Of a DNA stretch of 64,000 nt, positions 51,631-58,880 are shown in pieces (within the stretch, counting starts at the first letter, position 1; every line of letters begins with the position of its first letter). This DNA is from Nostoc paludosum FACHB-159 (lineage in GTDB: Bacteria; Cyanobacteriota; Cyanobacteriia; Cyanobacteriales; Nostocaceae). A program made the position numbers and the translations under genes. The stretch spans positions 1-64,000 of the forward strand of contig NZ_JACJTU010000019.1 in assembly GCF_014698835.1 (NCBI RefSeq), in the 5' to 3' direction. The notes beneath the pieces were generated by a model, which saw only the letters and a program-made list of their open reading frames with translations, searched no databases and was not told the origin of the DNA.

Positions 51631-54273
51631 CTACGTAGCAATCTGTGTTACTGATACTTTTACTGGCACTTTTTTACTAAAAGACAGACCGTTTTCACTT
51701 CTGTCAATGAAAATCGTGTCTCCAGAGATAAAAGTATTTTCCAATAACTTGGTAGCCAAAGGATTTTCTACTTCTCGCTGAATTGCGCGTTTGAGTGGGC
51801 GGGCACCGTAAACTGGGTCATAGCCGGCTTCCACGAGGTAATCACAAGCGGCTGGGGAGATTTCAAAGAAGATTTTTTGATCGCGGAGGAGATTTTCTAC
51901 CCGTTTGAGTTGAATGCGGATAATGTGCCGCATTTCGGAACGGCTGAGGGTATGGAAGAGAATTAAATCGTCAATGCGGTTGAGAAATTCGGGGCGAAAA
52001 TGCGATCGCAAGTTGTCCATTACCCGCTTCCGCATGGTTTCATACTTGGAATCATCACCAGATACATCCAATATATGTTCGCTACCAATGTTACTGGTCA
52101 TGACAATGACGGTGTTGCGAAAATCTACCGTTCTGCCTTGTGAATCAGTAATTCTGCCATCATCTAGTACCTGCAATAAAATATTAAACACATCGGGGTG
52201 TGCCTTTTCTACTTCGTCCAGCAACACCACTGAGTAGGGACGGCGGCGAACTGTCTCGGAAAGTTGACCGCCTTCTTCGTAGCCGATGTATCCAGGAGGC
52301 GCTCCCACCAGCCGAGAAACTGAGTGTTTTTCCATATACTCGGACATATCGAGGCGGATCAATGCGTCATCAGAATCAAAGAGAAACTGAGCTAAAGCAC
52401 GGGCAAGTTCGGTTTTACCAACGCCTGTAGGCCCCATGAATAAAAATGAACCAATGGGACGCGAGGGGTCTTTCATTCCTGCACGGGCGCGACGAATTGC
52501 GGCTGCTACTGCTGCTACTGCTTCTTCTTGACCAATGACTCGTTGATGCAAGTGACTTTCTAGTTGCAGTAATTTTTGTCGTTCCGATTCCAACAGGCGA
52601 TTAACAGGAATTCCCGTCCACTTAGCGACGATTTCAGCAATATCGGCTTCAGTGACTTGTTCTCGCAGCAAGGTGGAACCAAGGCTTTGAATTTCTAAAA
52701 GTTTCGCTTCTTTGGCTTCGCGATCGCGTTGCACTCCTTCCAATTTGCCATACTTCAATTGGGCGGCTTTGTTTAAGTCATAAGCGCGTTCGGCTTGTTC
52801 GATTTGCACTCGCAGCGCATCTTCTTCTTTCTTTAAAGCACTTATCGCTTCTAATAGCTGCTTTTCACCTTGCCATTGATCGTTAAATATATGCTGTTTT
52901 TCCGTTAAGTTGGCGATTTCTTCCTCAATTCGCTGCAAACGTTCTTTGGTTTGGGGAGTACCTTTTTCTTCGCCAGCTAATGACAGCTTTTCCATTTCTA
53001 GCTGCATGAGGCGGCGGTCAATGGTTTCTAGTTCGGCTGGTTTGGAGGTAATCTCCATTTTTAGCTGTGCGGCGGCTTCATCTACTAAGTCAATGGCTTT
53101 ATCTGGTAAAAAGCGATCGCTAATATAACGCGCTGACAAAGTTGCTGCTGCTACCAAAGCTGAATCAGAAATTTTGACGTTGTGATGCACTTCGTAGCGT
53201 TCTTTCAATCCCCGAAGAATGGAAATAGTATTTTCCACAGTTGGCTGATCGACAAATACTTGCTGAAAACGGCGTTCTAGGGCTGCGTCTTTTTCGATGT
53301 GTTTGCGGAACTCATCTAAGGTAGTAGCGCCAATGCAACGCAATTCTCCCCGCGCCAGCATGGGTTTGAGTAAATTTCCCGCATCCATCGCCCCTTGTTG
53401 ATTGGAACCTGTGCCGACTACGGTGTGCAATTCGTCAATAAACAGGACGATTTGACCGTTTGATTCCATCACTTCCCGAAGAACGGATTTTAAGCGGTCT
53501 TCAAATTCACCCCGGTATTTTGCCCCAGCAATCAAACTACCCATATCCAAAGAGATTAACTGGCGATTTTTCAGGGATTCGGGAACATCACCGTTAACCA
53601 TGCGCTGTGCTAAAGCTTCAGCGATCGCTGTTTTACCTACTCCAGGTTCGCCAATCAATACCGGATTATTTTTGCTGCGGCGGGACAATACTTGAATTAC
53701 CCGACGAATTTCATCGTCCCGCCCAATCACCGGGTCGAGCTTCCCAGATTTTGCCTGCTCTGTCAAGTCTCGGCCAAATTTTTGTAAAGCTTCGTAGCGG
53801 GATTCGGGGTTTTGGTCTGTTACTTTTTGGCTACCGCGAACACTTTTGATTGCAGCTTCTAACTTCGCTACATCCACATTAAAACCTTTGAGTATCCGCC
53901 GTCCAACGCGTTCATCGTCAGCAAAAGCCAGCAGGATGTGTTCCACAGAAATGTAGGAATCTTTCATCTTGGCTCTAATTTCCTCGGCTTGGTCTAGTAA
54001 AACATCTAAACCGCGACCAAGGTAAAGCTGATCGCTTTTACCAACTTTTGGCTGACGTTGGGTAAAAGCTTCTAGTTGTTGCTGCAAGCGAATTGGATCG
54101 ACTTCAGATCGAGCCAGAATACGTATTGCTAAACTAGTGGGTTCTTCTAACAGAGCAATTATTAAATGTTCAACATCTAGTTGCTGTTGTTGATAAGCAC
54201 GAACTATATCCTGAGATTTAACAATCGCTTCCCAGGCTTTATCTGTAAATTTATTAGGATCTGTAGGTTGCAT
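51631..54273 (-). CDS. clpB: ClpB disaggregase chaperone
   Basis: 880 aa, full length. Clp N-domain (1-150), AAA1 with Walker A GEPGVGKT (about residue 205) and Walker B VLFIDELHT, the middle coiled-coil domain (about 410-530, LMQLEMEKLSL, RIEEEIANLTEKQ), and AAA2 with Walker A GPTGVGKT (about 610) and VVLLDEVEKAH, ending with the D2-small domain (YDPVYGARPLKRAIQ). It rescues aggregated proteins with DnaK. No IGL/F ClpP-binding loop is apparent, consistent with ClpB rather than ClpC. The last 20 residues are less conserved. ATG start. Confidence 0.95.
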   Translation of the reverse strand: MQPTDPNKFTDKAWEAIVKSQDIVRAYQQQQLDVEHLIIALLEEPTSLAIRILARSEVDPIRLQQQLEAFTQRQPKVGKSDQLYLGRGLDVLLDQAEEIRAKMKDSYISVEHILLAFADDERVGRRILKGFNVDVAKLEAAIKSVRGSQKVTDQNPESRYEALQKFGRDLTEQAKSGKLDPVIGRDDEIRRVIQVLSRRSKNNPVLIGEPGVGKTAIAEALAQRMVNGDVPESLKNRQLISLDMGSLIAGAKYRGEFEDRLKSVLREVMESNGQIVLFIDELHTVVGTGSNQQGAMDAGNLLKPMLARGELRCIGATTLDEFRKHIEKDAALERRFQQVFVDQPTVENTISILRGLKERYEVHHNVKISDSALVAAATLSARYISDRFLPDKAIDLVDEAAAQLKMEITSKPAELETIDRRLMQLEMEKLSLAGEEKGTPQTKERLQRIEEEIANLTEKQHIFNDQWQGEKQLLEAISALKKEEDALRVQIEQAERAYDLNKAAQLKYGKLEGVQRDREAKEAKLLEIQSLGSTLLREQVTEADIAEIVAKWTGIPVNRLLESERQKLLQLESHLHQRVIGQEEAVAAVAAAIRRARAGMKDPSRPIGSFLFMGPTGVGKTELARALAQFLFDSDDALIRLDMSEYMEKHSVSRLVGAPPGYIGYEEGGQLSETVRRRPYSVVLLDEVEKAHPDVFNILLQVLDDGRITDSQGRTVDFRNTVIVMTSNIGSEHILDVSGDDSKYETMRKRVMDNLRSHFRPEFLNRIDDLILFHTLSRSEMRHIIRIQLKRVENLLRDQKIFFEISPAACDYLVEAGYDPVYGARPLKRAIQREVENPLATKLLENTFISGDTIFIDRSENGLSFSKKVPVKVSVTQIAT

Positions 54274-54642
54274 CTTTAAAATTTTCGATTTGAGATTTTT
54301 ATTTTAGGGATTGGGTACTGGGGATTGGAAATTAGTAATTGACGATTGGGTACTGGGGATTGGGGATTAGGGATTGTTCATTGGCGATTGGGTACTGGAG
54401 ATTGGGGATTGGTACTGAGAAAATATTCCTATAATATTTGTTTCCTATTCTCCAGTCCCTAGTCACCAGCCCCTAGTCCCTAGTCCCCAGCCCCAGTCCC
54501 CACCTATTCCCTAATTTAAAACGAAAACATGGTTATGAGCGTGGTTACCAGATGGTGCTATTGGAGCGATGTCTACGAAGGGCTACACCTACGCTGTCGA
54601 TCTTGCCCATCAATGACAGTATATAGATTATTACTGTGAGAA
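54274..54642. repeat. Intergenic heptamer/hairpin repeat cluster
   Basis: About 370 bases between clpB and gloA. From 54304 GGGATTGGGTACTGGGGATT-type units repeat for about 120 bases, answered by CCAGTCCCTAGTCACCAGCC and CCCTAGTCCCCAGCCCC runs up to about 54505. The complementary halves can fold into a long hairpin. No gene seen. Confidence 0.7.
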
Positions 54643-55077
54643 TTACTGGCTTACAAGCTGCTCTTGTGATTCCTGTTTGATGGCAGAACCTTGAGTTCCC
54701 TGTTGAATTAGTTCAATTTTATACCCATCAGGATCTTCTACAAAAGCGATAACTGTTGAACCATGTTTCATTGGCCCTGGTTCTCGCACAATTTTACCGC
54801 CGTGATTGCGGATTTCTTCACACTTAGTGTAAATATCATCAACCCCAAGAGCAATATGGCCGTAAGCATTACCCAATTCGTATTTTTCTACTCCCCAGTT
54901 GTAAGTTAATTCAATCACTGTATTATCGCTTTCATCACCATAGCCAACAAAAGCCAGGGTAAATTCTCCTGCTGGATAATCTTTTCGCCGCAGTAATTTC
55001 ATACCCAGAACTTCACAATAAAATTTTAACGACTCTTCAAGGTTACCCACCCGGAACATTGTATGTAGTAATCGCAT
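54643..55077 (-). CDS. gloA: Lactoylglutathione lyase (glyoxalase I)
   Basis: 144 aa from the ATG at 55077; the frame is open 22 codons further but that part does not belong to the family. It converts the methylglyoxal-glutathione hemithioacetal to S-lactoylglutathione. The four metal ligands are present: H5 (RLLHTMFRV), E56 (VIELTYN), H74 (GHIALGVDD) and E122 (YKIELIQ). The lengths of the loops match the small Ni-type enzymes of bacteria. A short Gln-rich tail follows. It is divergent from the O-methyltransferase gene. Confidence 0.92.
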   Translation of the reverse strand: MRLLHTMFRVGNLEESLKFYCEVLGMKLLRRKDYPAGEFTLAFVGYGDESDNTVIELTYNWGVEKYELGNAYGHIALGVDDIYTKCEEIRNHGGKIVREPGPMKHGSTVIAFVEDPDGYKIELIQQGTQGSAIKQESQEQLVSQ

Positions 55078-55205
55078 ATTGACCTTGCTCTGTGGAATAT
55101 TGCTTTCTGCCAACATTTTACAGAACTTGCCAACAAAGCCCATCCTTTAAAAGTGTATGATTGGCAAAAAAACATTAACAATAAAATATTACTTGTCCGG
55201 TGACG

Positions 55206-55319
55206 AGATGAGGAGATGGGGAAGTGTGGGGAGTGTGGGGACAGAGGAGGGAAAGATTTCTTCTCCATCCTCCCATACTCCAATGCCCCATGCCCAATGC
55301 CCAATGCCCAATGCCCAAA
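55206..55319. repeat. Composite heptamer hairpin repeat
   Basis: GAGATGGGGAAGTGTGGGGA on the left, a GAAAGATTTCTTC turn, then TCCTCCCATACTCC and a run of four ATGCCCA units. It occupies the divergent gap between gloA and the methyltransferase and ends 5 bases before the latter's start codon. Confidence 0.75.
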
Positions 55320-55323
55320 TTTT

Positions 55324-55986
55324 ATGACAACTCAAACACTAGGACTCGAACAAAATTTATATGATTATTTACTGTCAATTTCTCTTCGAGAACCGGAAAT
55401 TTTAACTCAGCTGAGGCAAGAAACAGCCCAGTATCCAGTAGGTAGAATGCAGATTGCTCCTGAACAAGGCCAGTTTATCGCATTGCTGGTGCAGTTGTTG
55501 GGAGCAAAAAAAACTTTAGATATTGGTGTTTTTACAGGCTATAGTTCTCTAGTGGTGGCATTGGCGTTACCCAAGGACGGTAAGATAGTAGCCTGTGAGA
55601 TTAGTGAAGAATTTACAGCGATCGCTCGACGTTATTGGCAGCAAGCAGGAGTAGCAAATAAAATTCAGCTGCACATCGCTCCAGCTTTGCATACTTTAGA
55701 TTGGCTATTGGCAACAGGAGAAGCAGAAACTTTTGACTTTGCTTTCATCGATGCAGATAAAAGCAACTATGATGGCTATTATGAGCGATCGCTGCAATTA
55801 GTACGTCCGGGGGGATTGATTGCGATCGATAATGTCCTGTGGTCAGGCAGAGTTGCTAAACCCGAAGTGCAGGATAATAGAACTAAAAGAATTCGTGCTT
55901 TTAATCAGAAGTTGTATCAAGACGAGCGAGTTAGTCTCAGTGTCATTGCGATCGGAGATGGCTTGACTTTAGCTCTGAAAAAGTAA
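55324..55986 (+). CDS. Class I SAM-dependent O-methyltransferase
   Basis: 220 aa from the ATG at 55324; the longer frame reaches back into the repeat cluster and is rejected. It belongs to the caffeoyl-CoA O-methyltransferase-like group: VGRMQIAPEQGQFIALLVQL, then SAM motif I LDIGVFTGYSSLVVALAL, then VACEISEEF, FAFIDADKSNYDGYYER (metal/catechol-site D) and GGLIAIDNVLWSGRV. Substrates are probably catechol-type phenolics, but this is not certain in cyanobacteria. The start is placed tightly after repeats, so its leader is unusual. Confidence 0.88.
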   Translation: MTTQTLGLEQNLYDYLLSISLREPEILTQLRQETAQYPVGRMQIAPEQGQFIALLVQLLGAKKTLDIGVFTGYSSLVVALALPKDGKIVACEISEEFTAIARRYWQQAGVANKIQLHIAPALHTLDWLLATGEAETFDFAFIDADKSNYDGYYERSLQLVRPGGLIAIDNVLWSGRVAKPEVQDNRTKRIRAFNQKLYQDERVSLSVIAIGDGLTLALKK

Positions 55987-56720
55987 TGTTTTTTGGTAAT
56001 AGATAAATAGGCAATAGGCAATAGGTAATAGTAAAATTCCCGGTTCTTCAGTACCTTTTACGCTAAAGTTTCAGCCAAAAATCTTAGAAGTATCTCTATG
56101 TAAGCAAAATTATCTTTATTGACTAAGATTATTTCTTAATCTTGCCTCTTTTCCCTGTTCCCTGTTACCTCTTAAATACTATTAATTTGGCATAAGAAGT
56201 ACGGTAGAGCCAAATTTTCATAATTAAAATTAGCTTATTGTCAAAATGACTTATTGAAACACCACGCCACCTTGTTTCAATGTTTGATGTTATCCAGAAT
56301 TAAAATTACTTGTTCTCTACCCAATTATTCAGACAGGGTTCTCTTGCCTATTGCCTCTACCTTGAGAGAGAATGGCTTCGTCAATATTAACTCTCATCAA
56401 TTTTATTTATTAATTTAAAAACTAAAAATGTTTGTTTTTGTTTTAGAGATTTTCTAACATATTCTTATGGAAATCTAATTAGCTAAAAGCAAGTAAAATT
56501 TTAGCTGTTGATTAAAACAAAAAAGCTGAAAAATACCATAATTACAAATACAGCAGTCTTCCAGAAGCATCGAAAAGAAGAACTAGGTGTAAAAACTAGA
56601 TCTAGAAGCTGTTCTGGTTCTGAATAATGATGTTTTAAAAAAGCGTCTTTCCTCTTTTATTTTGAATTGCTGGTATCAGCCCGATCAAGCCTAATTATCT
56701 TCTTATTAGGAGTTTATGAA
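55987..56720. other. Intergenic region
   Basis: About 730 bases, AT-rich. Heptamer runs (AATAGGCAATAGGCAATAGG near 56006; CCCTGTTCCCTGTTACC near 56153) are seen. No gene or RNA structure was recognised. The last part should hold the promoter of the small gene at 56721. Confidence 0.45.
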
Positions 56721-56891
56721 ATGCTAAGAATTTCTAGATATCTGCCAGTTGAAAATAACAACGAGAAAACACCAAATAACACAGATATCAATTGTAAAAT
56801 TTTGAATAAAAATTCTTCAAATGTAAATTACCTCAAACCATTTGATACTGCTTTTATTGCATATTACATGATGGGATTTGGTAATTTTTAA
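56721..56891 (+). CDS. Small protein related to the downstream secreted protein
   Basis: 57 aa from the ATG at 56721, preceded by AGGAG 8 bases upstream. Its second half, NYLKPFDTAFIAYYMMGFG, matches the pattern of the downstream protein SYLQPFNIVFLAYQGYLED (shared YLxPFxxxFxAY). It has no signal peptide and ends right after the shared block, so it looks like a truncated paralogue or an N-terminal module alone. Function unknown. Confidence 0.5.
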   Translation: MLRISRYLPVENNNEKTPNNTDINCKILNKNSSNVNYLKPFDTAFIAYYMMGFGNF

Positions 56892-56983
56892 TCAGAATTC
56901 TAGTATAAATTCAAAAATCAAATTCGATATAGGATTGCTGTAAATACTTTCGTGCCAAAATACTTTCCAATGAGGATAAAATT

Positions 56984-57328
56984 ATGAAATTTACACCTTT
57001 AATAAATTGTGCGCTGATTATTGCTTCTATTACTTTTATGCCTAGAATTGCTGGCGCTCAAACAGTCAATAATAATAACGGCAGTTATCTCCAACCCTTC
57101 AATATTGTCTTTCTGGCTTATCAAGGTTATTTGGAAGACCAAGGTATTCCTAGTATGGGTACATTGTTATATCAATACCAAATAGGAAAGGTGACTGCAA
57201 AAGATGTAGTTGAGGCTGGGGTGAAGGCTAAAAAGTTACCGGCAGAAGTTATAAATGATGAATATTACCTCAGCGCAGTTGAGTTGCAACTGTCATCATT
57301 GGGCAATGGCAATAAGTTACGTAACTAA
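56984..57328 (+). CDS. Secreted small protein, unknown function
   Basis: 114 aa. A classical signal peptide covers residues 1-25 (KFTPLINCALIIASITFMP, cleavage near AGA/Q), so it is periplasmic or extracellular. The mature part has YLQPFNIVFLAYQGYLEDQG and a helical region (KVTAKDVVEAGVKAKKLP). GAGGA lies upstream of the ATG. The family is not one I can name, although similar short secreted proteins occur in filamentous cyanobacteria. It shares a motif with the preceding small gene, 92 bases upstream. Confidence 0.65.
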   Translation: MKFTPLINCALIIASITFMPRIAGAQTVNNNNGSYLQPFNIVFLAYQGYLEDQGIPSMGTLLYQYQIGKVTAKDVVEAGVKAKKLPAEVINDEYYLSAVELQLSSLGNGNKLRN

Positions 57329-57366
57329 TAGCATTTGGGATTGTGAACGCGAGTGGTTCTAATTGC

Positions 57367-58479
57367 TCACGCATACAAAGACAAAGCATTTTGACGTAAA
57401 ATTGCAAATGCGATCGCCTCTGCTTCACTTGCAGTAATATCAGAATCTTGAATTGCTTGTTCTAGCACTTCTCCTAGCAGTTGACGCCCCCATTTTGCTG
57501 CTAAATAATATAACTCTGGAATTGAATGTGCATCAGAGGAATACATCAATTTACTCGTAGGAGTTAATTCTAATAATTGGCGTATTGTCTCTCGCATTCC
57601 AGATACACTTAAAAATGGTATTGCTAAACCAAAATCCAAATAAACTTGAGGGTAGACAGAGGCGAGATATCCAGCTTCTCGCATATAAGGATAAGAAGCG
57701 TGTAGCAGTACAATAGGGGCATTGCGATATTGGGGTGATTCTAGGAGCGATCGCAAATACAAAGGATTCGCCAATCGTAAATCTAGATCGCGATCGCCAT
57801 AACCAGTATGCAATTGCACTGGTAGGCGATATTTAGCCGCAATTAATAACGCTTGTTCTAAGAGAAAATCAATCAGCGGTTTGTTTACAAGCCGCAGAGG
57901 TTGTTTTTGTAGCTGTTGTTTGATGCGATAAAAGTTAGTAGCAGCGACATCCATAGCAACAGCTTGAATATCTAAACCAGTGCGGTAACAAACAATGCTT
58001 TTAAAAGCTACAACTTCATTGGGTGGCGGGTCAAGTTGGCTGTTAAATGTTTGGAGAAAAGTATCAAAATCTTCTATTTGAGGAATTAGCTGTTCTGCCA
58101 ATACTTCCAAACGCAAAATCCTTTGCACTGAAATAAATCTTTCATGCCATGATATGGGCAAAATATTTTCTGGCTGCAATCCATCATCTAAATAAATTGC
58201 TTGCAAGTTGGCAGCCCTAAAATATAGTTGTGTTAAATTTTCTAGTCCTAAGCTTTCGCGACGTGCCAAAATTGCTGCTTCCTGGGCTTCACATTCTAAT
58301 AAAGCAGCAATCTCTCGCAGGCTGCGCCGATAAAAGAAAGTTTGACGGGCATGATAATTGATAATCTCCGAATCATAACTTTCGGTAAAAGCAGCAGCAT
58401 AAGGATAACGGGCAGCTACTTCAGGCCGTAACAGGTTGTGCGCGTGTTGGTCAATTAGGGGAATGTCAGTAAGATTCAT
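57367..58479 (-). CDS. Amidohydrolase related to the FluG/NodGS N-terminal domain
   Basis: 370 aa, TIM-barrel metal-dependent hydrolase (amidohydrolase-2 group). Metal-site motifs: DQHAHN (H12, H14) at the end of strand 1, LHTGYGD, IVLLHASYPY, and SSDAHSIPELYY. Such domains act on amide or carboxylate substrates; the substrate is unknown. In fungi (FluG) and plants (NodGS) a domain of this type is fused to a glutamine-synthetase-like domain, and a separate gene for such a domain lies at 61547-62893 on the same strand. ATG start. The end is convergent with the secreted protein gene. Confidence 0.8.
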   Translation of the reverse strand: MNLTDIPLIDQHAHNLLRPEVAARYPYAAAFTESYDSEIINYHARQTFFYRRSLREIAALLECEAQEAAILARRESLGLENLTQLYFRAANLQAIYLDDGLQPENILPISWHERFISVQRILRLEVLAEQLIPQIEDFDTFLQTFNSQLDPPPNEVVAFKSIVCYRTGLDIQAVAMDVAATNFYRIKQQLQKQPLRLVNKPLIDFLLEQALLIAAKYRLPVQLHTGYGDRDLDLRLANPLYLRSLLESPQYRNAPIVLLHASYPYMREAGYLASVYPQVYLDFGLAIPFLSVSGMRETIRQLLELTPTSKLMYSSDAHSIPELYYLAAKWGRQLLGEVLEQAIQDSDITASEAEAIAFAILRQNALSLYA

Positions 58480-58651
58480 AGCAGGGAACAGGCAATAGGC
58501 AATAGATTTAGTCTTTGGTGTCGCGCTTTTACGATCGCTTTATGTTCTAAACTATCGTTCAACTGCTATACATTAAGTTTCCTTTACTCAGAACCAGAGT
58601 ACACCCCTCAGCAGTGATGAATACTAAGTATAATTTACTTATTCACAACTC

Positions 58652-58807
58652 AATACGGTTCAGTTAAGGTTAAAACTTTTGGTCAAATTCAATTTTTTTA
58701 ACCAACCGCCAAGGACGCCTTCTCTACGAGAGGCTTCCGCCAACGCGCAGCGTCTCGTTAGAGAAGGACGCCAAGATAAGAAAGAAATGCTTAACTGAAC
58801 TGTATTG
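58652..58807. mobile_element. MITE with 18-bp terminal inverted repeats
   Basis: CAATACGGTTCAGTTAAG (58652-58669) and the reverse complement of 58790-58807 (CAATACAGTTCAGTTAAG) match at 17 of 18 positions. The 156-bp element has no coding capacity. Its middle carries a second hairpin (58718-58767) that seems to have been inserted later. No clear target duplication is seen at its outer ends. Confidence 0.7.
58711..58772. repeat. Hairpin repeat nested in the MITE, with 9-bp direct repeats
   Basis: Arms CCTTCTCTACGAGA and TCTCGTTAGAGAAGG pair with one bulged base. The unit is bracketed by the direct repeat AAGGACGCC (58711-58719 and 58764-58772), as if it had inserted with a target duplication or replicated by slippage. 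The arm sequence recurs in the cluster at 22042-22208 (CTCTCGTAGAGAAG). Confidence 0.65.
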
Positions 58808-58880
58808 ATTTATAACTCAGCATTGCCTCAACGCCCCGCTATATTTAATTACGAATTACGAATTACGAATTAGTAATTAT

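Larger units (their letters stand above)
58480..58880. other. Repeat-filled gap downstream of the GAF photoreceptor gene
   Basis: 400 bases containing a MITE (58652-58807) with a nested hairpin, CAGGCAATAGGCAATAG heptamers at about 58489-58503, and an ACGAATT heptamer run at about 58853-58873. No remnant of a kinase or methyl-accepting output domain was recognised here. Confidence 0.55.

Noticed and set aside
51216..51641. Heptapeptide-repeat proteins on both strands of the 21-bp array
   Set aside because: The open frames follow from a repeat length divisible by 3; no start signals, and the minus-strand frame begins inside clpB.
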